NCBI GenBank assembly: GCA_018000455.1
Contig: JAGNJW010000034.1
Span: forward strand, 1-51,554
From: Acidobacteriota bacterium
GTDB taxonomy: Bacteria > Acidobacteriota > Vicinamibacteria > Vicinamibacterales > UBA2999
DNA: 51,554 bases
Reading direction: 5' to 3'
The translations under genes were made by a program, and so were the position numbers. Shown one piece after another: positions 26,007-33,325 of the stretch. Positions within the stretch are counted from its first letter, which is position 1, and each line of letters opens with the position of its first letter. The notes under the pieces are model-generated. The model was not told the origin of the DNA and did not search any database. It worked only from the letters and a program-made list of their open reading frames with translations.

Positions 26007-27307
26007 GGATTGCGTTCGTCGTCCAACGCTACGGCGCCGAGATTCTCGGCGGCTCCGAGTACCACTGCCGGCTCATCGCCGAGCGTCTGGCCACGAAGTA
26101 CGACGTCGAGGTGCTGACAACCTGCGCCCGCGACTACGTGACGTGGAAGAACGAGTACCCGGAGGGCAACGACCGCATCAAGGGCGTCACCGTGCGGCGC
26201 TTCCCGGTGACCGCCCAGCGCGACATCGCCGCGTTCAACCAGTATTCGGACTGGATTTTCCACCATCCGCACTCCCGCGACGACGAGCTGAAATGGCTGG
26301 AGATGCAGGGGCCGTGGTCGCCGGCGCTGCGCGACTACCTGGCGAAGCACAACCGGGCCTACGACGCACTGATCTTCTTCACCTACCTGTACGCACCCAC
26401 GGTGCTCGGCCTCAAGGTCGACCCGGCCCGCAGCATCCTCGTGCCGACGGCGCACGACGAACCGGCGATCCATCTTGGCATCTACAAGGAGATGTTCCGG
26501 TTGCCGGCCGCCATGGCCTACAACACCGAGGTCGAACGGCAGTTCCTCAAGACACGATTCGAGATCAACGCGGCAGCTGAAGAAGTCGTCGGCTGCGGCG
26601 TGGATCTGCTGCCCGGCGCCGACGTGGGCGGCAGTGCGGCGGCCGCTGACGACCGCGGCGATCGCAAGGGCGCCGCGCCGATTGCCGCCGCGCTCGACCT
26701 CGAGGAGCTCTCGACGACGAGCGAAGACGAACCGCTGCCCGACCATCTGCTGAACCGCGGCGTCCGTTTCCAGCGGCGGCATCGACTGCACGGCCAGTTC
26801 CTGCTCTACGGCGGGAGGATCGATCCCGGCAAGGGGTGCGAGGAGCTGCTCGAGTACTTCACCAGCTACAAGGAACAGTCGGGGGATGCGGATCTGGTGC
26901 TGATGGGCGTGAAGCTCATGCAGTTGCCCGAAGTGCCGTGGGTGAAGTTCGCCGGACTGCTCTCCGAACGAGAGCGCCTCGAGGCTCTCGAGGCCGCGAC
27001 GATCGTCGTGGTGCCCTCGCCCTTCGAGAGCCTGTCCCTGCTGGCGCTCGAAGCGATGGCCGTCGGCACGCCCGTGCTCTGCAACGGCCACAGCGACGTG
27101 CTGGTCGAGCACTGCAGGAAGAGCAACGCCGGTCTCTGGTACAACGACCGCGACGAGTTCGTCGAAACGGCCAAGCTCCTGCTTGCCGACGACCGCCTGC
27201 GCCGGTCGATGGGCCGCAACGGCAAGGAGTACGTGAAGCGCGAGTACCGCTGGGAAGCCATCCTGGCGAAGTACGACAAGCTCATCGCCGCGGTGCGCCA
27301 GCGCTAG
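26003..27307 (+). CDS. GT4 family glycosyltransferase with internal acidic insert
   Basis: A 434-residue GT-B glycosyltransferase. The GTG start is set by a 4-base overlap with the upstream gene (MRIAFVVQRYGAEILGGSEY). It is a paralogue of the glycosyltransferase at 22000 ('VEVLTTCARDYVTWKNEYP' against 'VEVLTTCARDYITWANDYP'). The donor domain has 'FLLYGGRIDPGKGCEELL' and the EX7E motif in 'PFESLSLLALEAM'. Between the domains (about residues 207-255) it carries a low-complexity, Ala/Asp/Glu-rich insert absent from its paralogue. It is the last gene of the glycan cluster, and its end overlaps the 3' end of the decayed recombinase gene by 4 bases. Confidence 0.9.
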   Translation: MRIAFVVQRYGAEILGGSEYHCRLIAERLATKYDVEVLTTCARDYVTWKNEYPEGNDRIKGVTVRRFPVTAQRDIAAFNQYSDWIFHHPHSRDDELKWLEMQGPWSPALRDYLAKHNRAYDALIFFTYLYAPTVLGLKVDPARSILVPTAHDEPAIHLGIYKEMFRLPAAMAYNTEVERQFLKTRFEINAAAEEVVGCGVDLLPGADVGGSAAAADDRGDRKGAAPIAAALDLEELSTTSEDEPLPDHLLNRGVRFQRRHRLHGQFLLYGGRIDPGKGCEELLEYFTSYKEQSGDADLVLMGVKLMQLPEVPWVKFAGLLSERERLEALEAATIVVVPSPFESLSLLALEAMAVGTPVLCNGHSDVLVEHCRKSNAGLWYNDRDEFVETAKLLLADDRLRRSMGRNGKEYVKREYRWEAILAKYDKLIAAVRQR

Positions 27308-28272
27308 CCGGCCTGGCTTCCGGTGTCCGGAGGCTCGCTGCTCCTGTCGAGATGCCGCCGGGTGGCCGCGGCATCTCCCTCCGGCTCACCTTCGCTCCGC
27401 GATGGCGTGACGTCTTGCCGCGGAGTGCAAGGGCGCCCGACGGCATCGTCCTGGCAAAGCACGCGAGCGCTACGCAGGTGCCGGTGTTCAGCGAGTGCCC
27501 CCGCCAGTCGTCGCGTGAGCGGCACGTGCCGAAGGCGCCCACCCTTGGGCGTTGTCACGTGGCCGTTCCAATCGGACTGGCGCACGCAGACTTGCCGGTT
27601 CACCAAGTCCACGTCGGCCCACTCAAGCGCGACCATCTCGCCGCACCGGAGCCCCGCGTCGCCGCCCAAGAGCACGACGAGCAGGGTGCGCCGACCCAGG
27701 ATCCGCGCTGCGTCGACGAGCCGTTCGAACTCGTCGAAGTTGTAGAACGCGGCGGACCCTTTCGGGACCGGCAAGAGCTTGATCGAGCACGGCATCCGCT
27801 CGATCACCTCCCACTCGACCGCCTTCTTCAGCAGCACGCTCAGCACGGCCAACACGTTGTTGACCGTCTTCGGAGACTTCGCCTCGAGACGACGCTTGAG
27901 GCGTTGCACGTCCTCGCTCTTGATCGCGTCGAGCCGGTGGTCGCCCAGCGCGGGCGCCAGGTGCACGCGCAGGATGACTTCCTTCGACGCGATCCCGCTC
28001 GGCTTCTGCCGGTTGGCCCGCGCGTGGCCGTCCAGAAACCGTGGCGCGAACGCGCGTAGTGTCGGAACCTCCTTTCGTGCCTTGTGCTGCACCGGGTTCA
28101 TGAGGCGCTCGAACAGCAAACGTTCGCGACCCTCACCCCAGCGCACAGCGGCCGACCGAGACGATATCGGAGCGCGCTTGCGCTCCCGCACGTGTCGCAC
28201 GCCGTCGGGCGCGACGACGTGGATATCGACCTCCCAGCCGCCTCTTCGATACGGACGGATTGTGACGCTCAT
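27304..28272 (-). pseudogene. Truncated tyrosine recombinase (phage-type integrase)
   Basis: An open frame of 322 residues. It has an N-terminal arm, a SAM-like core-binding domain (about 68-160) and the first half of the catalytic domain: the first catalytic Arg in 'GDAGLRCGEMVALEW' (about 209) and the Lys beta-hairpin in 'TPKGGRLRHVPLTRRL'. After about residue 283 ('GRPCTPRQ') the family sequence stops, and 39 unrelated residues (27307-27423) follow. The HxxR box, the second His and the Tyr nucleophile are missing, so it cannot act as a recombinase. The break lies just beyond one arm of an inverted repeat. The start overlaps the excisionase-like gene by 4 bases (ATGA), showing an original xis-int operon. 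Confidence 0.85.
27354..27398 (-). repeat. Left arm of imperfect inverted repeat flanking the mobile island
   Basis: Read on the minus strand this about 45-base segment ('ggagcgaaggtgagccgga' then 'gagatgccgcggcc') matches 31788-31831 on the plus strand with few differences. It forms part of the foreign tail of the truncated recombinase frame. Confidence 0.65.
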
Positions 28273-28568
28273 CGCCAGTTACTCCTCTGGTGATGGCGCG
28301 CGCTTCTGGTCAGCCAGTCTAGCAAAACGTCGGCGCGAAACAGCACCCGGCGACGGAGTCGAATCACCCCCGGGAGCTGGTGCCGTTCGACCATGGCATA
28401 GACCGCGCGGCGGGTGGTGCGCAACAGGTCAGCCGCGTCGTCTGCGGTGAGCAGCATCGGCAGCGCGCCGGTGCTGCCGACGTGATCGGTAGGGCGGCTC
28501 AAGACCGGCCGCCGCGGCGTGCGGCGCGGCGTCCGCAGGGGTTCATTCTTCACGTGCGTTTCGTCCAT
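28269..28568 (-). CDS. Excisionase-like helix-turn-helix protein
   Basis: A 99-residue protein. The start is fixed by a good ribosome-binding site ('aaggag', 7 bases before the ATG at 28568). A basic, proline-rich head (1-35) is followed by a MerR/excisionase-type winged HTH (about 38-90): 'LLTADDAADLLRTTRRAVYA', then 'HQLPGVIRLRRRVLFRADVL', matching the HTH_17 pattern used by Xis proteins that bend DNA and set recombinase direction. It overlaps the recombinase gene by 4 bases. The HTH appears intact although the partner recombinase is broken. Confidence 0.8.
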   Translation of the reverse strand: MDETHVKNEPLRTPRRTPRRPVLSRPTDHVGSTGALPMLLTADDAADLLRTTRRAVYAMVERHQLPGVIRLRRRVLFRADVLLDWLTRSARHHQRSNWR

Positions 28569-29182
28569 GGCGGCTCCTTCAATGGCGACGGCAATCGTTC
28601 GGATCAGCGCTCGGGTGAGCGAGGGGAGCGCGCTGAGCGCGGTCTCGGATTGGGCCTGAAGCCGGCAGGAACGCGCAGGGCGGGCGCGTCGATGGGAACG
28701 GGGACGGCTGAGCCGTCGGGTGTGCAGTGCCCTCTACTACTCTGAACGCGCCTGGACGCGATTTTCTTGCACGGGCATCCACCGTCGTGCGCTGGGGACG
28801 CAGATCGTGGCCATCACGCCGTTGCCATCTGGCGAGCGGCGCGGAGGCGCCGTCAAGGCCCGCAGGCCCCGCGCGGATGACGCGCGGGGGCGGAGCGCAG
28901 CGACGAGCCTTGACGACGCTGAGCACCGCTCAAGACTCGGACGCGTGGTGGCCACGACGGGACACGCTCGCGGCAATTGCATGGACAGGCCGAGCACCGT
29001 TAACAAACCAGACAACGTGGGCGTGAGCGACCCCCGGTCGAGCCCTGGGGCGAAGTCCGGGGCCGCCAGGAGGGGGTCGCTCACGCCCAATCCACCTCTC
29101 CTCCATCTCGGCGCGGGGCCATCGTGCGGCGCGGAACGCCGCCCGACCAACACCCGCAGGGGGAACACTGGTCCCGACACCT
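28569..29182. other. Gene-poor stretch of the mobile island
   Basis: About 610 bases between the excisionase-like gene and the 29183 gene with no recognised product. It contains a short palindrome ('gacggct g agccgtc', 28703-28717) and an 18-bp perfect inverted repeat (29018-29089). One open frame, 28737-29186 on the minus strand, is listed separately with low confidence. Confidence 0.5.
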
Positions 29183-29186
29183 TCAT
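28737..29186 (-). CDS. Doubtful 149-residue ORF coupled to the 29183 gene
   Basis: The ATG at 29184-29186 overlaps the stop of the upstream gene (29183-29185) in an ATGA arrangement, and a G-rich stretch precedes it; this junction type marks many real gene pairs in this window. Against it, the translation has no recognisable domain, is Arg/Pro/Ala/Ser-rich like frame shadows in GC-rich DNA, and runs through a perfect 18-bp inverted repeat. Probably non-coding. Confidence 0.25.
   Translation of the reverse strand: MKVSGPVFPLRVLVGRRSAPHDGPAPRWRRGGLGVSDPLLAAPDFAPGLDRGSLTPTLSGLLTVLGLSMQLPRACPVVATTRPSLERCSASSRLVAALRPRASSARGLRALTAPPRRSPDGNGVMATICVPSARRWMPVQENRVQARSE
29018..29089. repeat. Perfect 18-bp inverted repeat with 36-base spacer
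   Basis: Arms 'tgggcgtgagcgaccccc' (29018-29035) and its exact complement (29072-29089) flank a GC-rich 36-base spacer that can itself partly pair (ccctgg/ccgggg). It could form a long hairpin or cruciform. No T-run follows on either side. Candidates: protein-binding dyad, replication or transfer origin, or a small mobile repeat. Confidence 0.75.
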
Positions 29187-30238
29187 CCCCCCTCGCGCCC
29201 GTCCCTCGGCGGGCGCAACCGGCCGAGTGCACGCAGGTAGTCGTAGTTATGCGGCAGCTCGACGCACTCGACGCGGCCTCGTCCGCGCTCCAGCGCGTCG
29301 CGCGCCACGGGTGAGGTGGCCACGAACACCGAGCGCGCGCCATCCTCCAGCCAACGACGACGCAGCGCCGTGAATCGTGGCCGCCGGAACGCTGTGCGCG
29401 CCGCCTGGAGCCGCACTGGATCGACGGCGGGCACGGCCGGCCCGTCCGAACGCGAGTGCTCGAAGAGCCACAGCAGTTCGGTCACGGTGTCCGGGGTGAG
29501 CGGCCTTGCCAGCGTCTCGTGGGCCGCGCGCTCGAACCCGTCCATGAACCTCGCGAGCGACCGCGGGAAGAGCACGCGGATGGTCCAGAAGTCGAGCGCG
29601 TTGAGCAGCTCCTGATGGCGCAGCAGGAACACCCGGAAGTCGGCCGGCGACGGGCTCCGCGCAAGGTACAAAAACACGTGCTGATAGCGGTCTGCGTCGT
29701 AGCCGATCGGCAGCTTGTCCGGGAAGTACCGGACGGTCACGTTGTGTGCTCGGCCGAAGACCAGGCGGGGATATTCGTCGTCCCGCAGCCGGTTGCCGAA
29801 TCGCGCCTGGAAGTAGCGCCGCTTGTCGCGCTCGGCGCCCAGCCATGTGACCGTGCCGTCTGCCAGAACGCCGTCGAGCACCATCAGGCGCTCAACGGCG
29901 CGCTCGATCGTGACGCGGCGGCGGAGACGGTTGTCTTGCTCGCCGATGGCCGCGTAGAGCGGCTTGTGGTGCACATGGAAGATGCGTGCGCGGCCGGTCG
30001 TGCCGAGCGCGAGCGGAGTGACGAACCGGCGGGCGAGTAGCGTCTTGATGAAGTTGTGGACCTTCTGGCCGTGGGTGATGCCGGCAAACGCCGCGTACTG
30101 CCGGCCCACGAAGACACCGGAGTGCAGCATCACTGTCATGAGGAAACGCACTTGCCGTGGCGTCAGTCCGCCGGCGTCGAGCGCGTTCGTGCTCGTGGCA
30201 TCGGGCACCTTGACGACTCGGTCTGGCGGCTCAGCCAT
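29183..30238 (-). CDS. Winged-helix-like protein of mobile element (possible replication-relaxation type)
   Basis: About 351 residues from the ATG at 30238 (MAEPPDRVVKVPDATSTNAL); a GTG seven codons upstream is also possible. Residues about 24-95 look like a winged helix ('GLTPRQVRFLMTVMLHSGVF', then 'HNFIKTLLARRFVTPLALG', then 'ARIFHVHHKPLYAAIG'), the layout of replication-relaxation family proteins (PF13814-like) found on plasmids and integrative elements. The rest (about 100-351) is Arg-rich with aromatic segments and no recognised motif. Its position beside xis/int suggests a replication or mobilisation role. I do not recognise the family with certainty. Confidence 0.65.
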   Translation of the reverse strand: MAEPPDRVVKVPDATSTNALDAGGLTPRQVRFLMTVMLHSGVFVGRQYAAFAGITHGQKVHNFIKTLLARRFVTPLALGTTGRARIFHVHHKPLYAAIGEQDNRLRRRVTIERAVERLMVLDGVLADGTVTWLGAERDKRRYFQARFGNRLRDDEYPRLVFGRAHNVTVRYFPDKLPIGYDADRYQHVFLYLARSPSPADFRVFLLRHQELLNALDFWTIRVLFPRSLARFMDGFERAAHETLARPLTPDTVTELLWLFEHSRSDGPAVPAVDPVRLQAARTAFRRPRFTALRRRWLEDGARSVFVATSPVARDALERGRGRVECVELPHNYDYLRALGRLRPPRDGREGG

Positions 30239-30514
30239 GTCGACCAGGATAAGGGGCACTCAATTCAGGCCCGACGGTCCATTTGCAGATCGATTCGGTT
30301 GAGCTAACGCCGCAGTCGTTTCATACACGGAAGGCCAATTGGAATCGCTGGATTGACAGTTGCAACCGATCTCTGAGCGCCGAGGCCCGGACGGTGCACA
30401 CTGAATCCCCTCGCCTATCAACAACATCGGGGGCTCTCTGCATGACTGGATCGAGAGCGGCCTCGGGCTTGCAGACCCTTCGGGCGCAGCCCCCTCCAAC
30501 TACAAGGAGCAAAC

Positions 30515-31078
30515 ATGAGGCAGCAAGTCATCTTCGCGACAGCAGTATTCTTGCTAGCGGCGTCGGTGTCTCCGCAAGACGTGTGGGGCCAGCCTCTCGT
30601 GCCGCTTCCACCGGGCGCGGTATTGCCAAAGCCCGACAGGACGCAGGTCGCAGAGCGGATCCGGAACTTCTCGAGCGCCGACGAAATGATTTCTGGGGTC
30701 GACCTCGTGATCGTGGCCACAGCAGGGACGGCCGCGACCGGGCGTACGGTCAAGCACCGAGACGGGTCGCCGCCAGTCGGCTTTGAGTTAGTGCCGCTCG
30801 TTGTCAACGAGATCCTGCGCGCGAGACCGCCTGTCGGCGTTGACATCGGAAGCACCATTCGCCTCGAGCGGCTCGCAGACGCGCTCTCGGAGCGCGGTGA
30901 ACGGACGATAGCGGACTACGACCTCGGCCCTCTGGTGCCAGGCAAGAGGTATGTCTTGTTTCTCGACCGTCAGCCAGCTCCACCATTCGCATTCCTCCAA
31001 GTGACCGATCAGGCCCGCTACGAGTTGGACGCCGACGAAGTCTTGGTATCGGCCGCAGATGGACTTGTCGCGAAGTGA
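30515..31078 (+). CDS. Secreted protein of unknown function
   Basis: A 187-residue protein with a clear Sec signal peptide (about 1-26, MRQQVIFATAVFLLAASVSP then a cleavage region near DVWGQ). The start is supported by 'aaggag' 7 bases upstream. The mature part has a beta-rich feel: 'GVDLVIVATAGTAATGRTV', 'ELVPLVVNEILRARPPVGVD' and 'LVPGKRYVLFLDRQPAPPFA'. This resembles small exported proteins in which a promised value is checked or transported, but no named family is recognised. It lies between the element gene at 29183 (divergent, 276-base gap) and an IS3 fragment, in DNA slightly less GC-rich than the surroundings, so it may be cargo of the island. Confidence 0.75.
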   Translation: MRQQVIFATAVFLLAASVSPQDVWGQPLVPLPPGAVLPKPDRTQVAERIRNFSSADEMISGVDLVIVATAGTAATGRTVKHRDGSPPVGFELVPLVVNEILRARPPVGVDIGSTIRLERLADALSERGERTIADYDLGPLVPGKRYVLFLDRQPAPPFAFLQVTDQARYELDADEVLVSAADGLVAK

Positions 31079-31144
31079 CGTGCTGGGCGTTTTTCGGACC
31101 AGCTGAAGCCTGACAGAATGGCGCCCTCATCGCCCGAGGGAGCC

Positions 31145-31408
31145 ATGAAGAAGACCCGATTCTCAGAAGAGCAGATGGTGACGATCCTGCGGGAGGCCGA
31201 CCAGCGGGCCGTCCCGGAGGTCGCCAAGAAGCACGGCGTCAGCGCCCAGACGATCTACGCCTGGCGCAAGCACTTCGGGACGCTCGAGCCCGCCGACGTC
31301 AAACGCCTGCGGCAGTTGGAGCACGAGAACGGCCGGCTGAAAAAGATGGTGGCCGACCGCGATCTCGAGCTCGACGTGCTCAAGGAGATCACCCGAAAAA
31401 AATGGTAG
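31145..31408 (+). CDS. IS3 family transposase OrfA (IS911-like HTH)
   Basis: An 87-residue OrfA. It has an N-terminal HTH_Tnp_1 domain ('KKTRFSEEQMVTILREADQ' then 'KHGVSAQTIYAWRKHFGTL') and a C-terminal leucine-zipper segment ('LRQLEHENGRLKKMVADRDL') that mediates OrfA-OrfAB multimerisation. The ATG at 31145 (MKKTRFSEEQ) is preferred over an upstream in-frame start. A run of seven A's (about 31395-31401) just before the end allows the -1 frameshift usual in IS3 elements, and orfB overlaps by 7 bases. The partner orfB is truncated, so the element is dead. Confidence 0.9.
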   Translation: MKKTRFSEEQMVTILREADQRAVPEVAKKHGVSAQTIYAWRKHFGTLEPADVKRLRQLEHENGRLKKMVADRDLELDVLKEITRKKW

Positions 31409-31548
31409 GCGCACGCGTGCGCCGGCAGCAGGTCGCCTACGCCCAGGGGCGCGGCCTGTCGAGCCGCCGCGCGTGCGCCTTGCTGGCGGTCGCCCGATCG
31501 ACGCTGGGCTATCAGTCGCGGCTGATCGTCCGCGATACACAAGCGCTG
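31402..31548 (+). pseudogene. IS3 family transposase OrfB, 5' fragment
   Basis: The first about 49 codons of orfB: MVGARVRRQQVAYAQGRGLS and 'RRACALLAVARSTLGYQSRL' are the usual beginning of an IS3/IS407-like OrfB. The similarity stops near 31548, where the antisense strand becomes a recombinase C-terminal fragment; the open frame runs on to 31602 only by chance. The DDE catalytic core (rve domain) is entirely missing. Confidence 0.85.
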
Positions 31549-31640
31549 GTGCCCGACGAGTTCCGGCACCCCCGCATCGCCAGGTGCGAGAAGAACGTGT
31601 GACGGAGGATGAGGACGGGCGTCGGCGAACTGCTCGGCGC
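31549..31640 (-). pseudogene. C-terminal scrap of a second tyrosine recombinase
   Basis: On the minus strand one frame encodes VLILRHTFFSHLAMRG (31616-31569), the HxxR box of phage-type integrases. A one-base shift in a G run then gives VPELVGHQ, the usual second-His region (here H at 31549-31551). The normal spacer of about seven residues between these blocks is shortened. The fragment stops exactly where the IS3 orfB fragment begins. It cannot be the missing end of the 27304 recombinase in its present order, because it lies upstream of that gene on the same strand. No Tyr nucleophile segment remains. Confidence 0.7.
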
Positions 31641-31787
31641 GACTTCGACACCGATGGCCCGCTAAGACACGCCGCGGCCCGGTGGGCGTGGCGTCTTTCG
31701 ACGCCGAACTCTGAGCACCGGCAGGTCTGCCGGTCCTCCACGCGGACCGTCTCCTTTGGTGGTGCGCCAGAGTCGACCCGGCATGCC

Positions 31788-31831
31788 GGAGCGAAGGTGA
31801 GGCGGAGGAAGATGCCGCGGCCGCCTGGCTG
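31788..31831 (+). repeat. Right arm of imperfect inverted repeat flanking the mobile island
   Basis: The segment 'ggagcgaaggtgaggcgga' and following bases match the complement of 27354-27398 with few differences. It lies 29 bases beyond the response-regulator stop, at the outer edge of the island. The 31641-31787 stretch between the recombinase scrap and this repeat holds nothing recognised. Confidence 0.65.
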
Positions 31832-31859
31832 CGGCTCACCGAGAAGCGGCAGCGCAGGC

Positions 31860-33305
31860 CTAGTCGACGTCTGAGACGACGGGCTCGAGGCGGCCGTCGG
31901 CGTCGGTGCCGCCAGCCTTCTTGCGCCGCGGGCGGATGTCGTAACGCTTGATCATCTCATTCAGCGTCGTCGGCTTGATGTGCAGCAGCTCGGCCGCCCG
32001 CTTCTGCACGCCGCCGGCGGCCTCGAGCGCCGACTCGATCCACTGACGCTCGTAGGCAGCGGTCACGTCCTTGAGCGAGATCCCCTCGGGCGGCAGGGCC
32101 ACGTGCGGCACGACGGCACGGGGCGCGCGCCGCACGTTCTCCGGGATCATGTCGGGACCGAGCGTGCGGCCGGGCGTCAGTACGACGGCCCGCTCCATCA
32201 CGTTCTCGAGCTCGCGGACGTTGCCCGGCCAGTCGTGCTCCATCAGCACGTCCAGTGTCTCTGGCAGCACTTCGAGCACCGGCCGCTCGTTCTCTTCCGC
32301 GTACTTGCGGAGGAAGTGCTGTACCAGCAGTGGAATGTCGGACTTGCGGTCGCGCAGCGGCGGCAGGTGGATGGCGATGACGTGCAGGCGGTAGAAGAGG
32401 TCCTCGCGGAACCGGCCGTCCTCCATCTCCTGCTTCAGATCGACGTTGGTGGCGGCGATGATCCGCACGTCCACCTTGATCGTCTCCATGCCGCCAAGCC
32501 GCATGAACTCGCGCTCCTGCATCACCCTCAGCAGCTTGGCCTGCGTCTCGACCGAGATGTTGCCGATCTCGTCGAAGAAGATGCTGCCCTTGTCGGCCAG
32601 GTCGAAGAGGCCCTTCTTGGGATAGACGGCACCGGTGAAGGCGCCCTTCACGTGACCGAACAGCGTGGATTCGAGCAGGTCGGGCGGCAGGTTGCCCGAG
32701 TTGACCGTCACGAACGACTTGTCGGAGCGCGCCGAGTTGCTGTGAATCGCGCGGGCCACCAGTTCCTTGCCCGTGCCGCTCTCGCCGGTGATGAGGATGG
32801 TCGAACGGCTGGGCGCCGCCTGGATGATCAGATCGAAGACCTGCTTCATCTGCGGGCTGCCGCCGATGATGTTGGCGAACTTGTGGTAGCGCGCCTGCAG
32901 GTTCTGCTTGAGCGTGACGTTCTCGGCCACCAGGCGCCGGCGCTCGACGGCATTGTTCAGCACGACCAGCACTTCGTCGTTCTTGAACGGCTTCGTGATG
33001 TAATCGAAGGCGCCCTTCTTCATGGCGGTGACGGCCGTTTCCATCGAGGCGAACGCCGTGATCATGAGCACCGGCAGCTCATCGTCGATGTTGCGGATCG
33101 CGTCGAGCACCGCGAGGCCGTCCATGCCGGGCATCATCACGTCGACGATCACCGCGTCGACGGGCGTCGAACGCACGACTTCGAGACCCTCTGGGCCCGA
33201 CGCGGCAAGCCGCACGCGGTAGCCCTCGCGCGTCAGCAGCGTGTCGAGGATCTCGCGCATGATCTCTTCATCGTCGATGATGAGAATCGTGCCTTGACGT
33301 CGCAT
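31860..33305 (-). CDS. NtrC-family sigma-54 response regulator
   Basis: A 481-residue DNA-binding activator; the ATG at 33305 starts MRRQGTILIIDDEE. The receiver domain (1-120) has the acidic pocket Asp11-Asp12 and phospho-acceptor Asp55 in 'VIVDVMMPGMDG', with the conserved Lys in 'YITKPFKND'. The AAA+ domain (about 145-380) has Walker A GESGTGKE (174-181), the sigma-54 contact loop GAFTGA (221-226), Walker B 'IFFDEIG' and 'NVRELENVMERA'. The C-terminal Fis-type HTH (about 435-465) is 'KRAAELLHIKPTTLNEMIKRY'. It lies 20 bases after the kinase gene. All key residues are present, so it should activate RpoN promoters on phosphorylation, plausibly including the one upstream of this operon. Confidence 0.96.
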   Translation of the reverse strand: MRRQGTILIIDDEEIMREILDTLLTREGYRVRLAASGPEGLEVVRSTPVDAVIVDVMMPGMDGLAVLDAIRNIDDELPVLMITAFASMETAVTAMKKGAFDYITKPFKNDEVLVVLNNAVERRRLVAENVTLKQNLQARYHKFANIIGGSPQMKQVFDLIIQAAPSRSTILITGESGTGKELVARAIHSNSARSDKSFVTVNSGNLPPDLLESTLFGHVKGAFTGAVYPKKGLFDLADKGSIFFDEIGNISVETQAKLLRVMQEREFMRLGGMETIKVDVRIIAATNVDLKQEMEDGRFREDLFYRLHVIAIHLPPLRDRKSDIPLLVQHFLRKYAEENERPVLEVLPETLDVLMEHDWPGNVRELENVMERAVVLTPGRTLGPDMIPENVRRAPRAVVPHVALPPEGISLKDVTAAYERQWIESALEAAGGVQKRAAELLHIKPTTLNEMIKRYDIRPRRKKAGGTDADGRLEPVVSDVD

Positions 33306-33325
33306 GACGAAGCCGCTCTCCCCGG

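Noticed and set aside
29018..29089. Integron attC site
   Set aside because: The inverted repeat lacks the RYYYAAC / GTTRRRY core sites required of attC.
31549..31602. Continuation of IS3 orfB to its stop at 31602
   Set aside because: After 31548 the frame no longer resembles OrfB and is antisense to a recombinase fragment.
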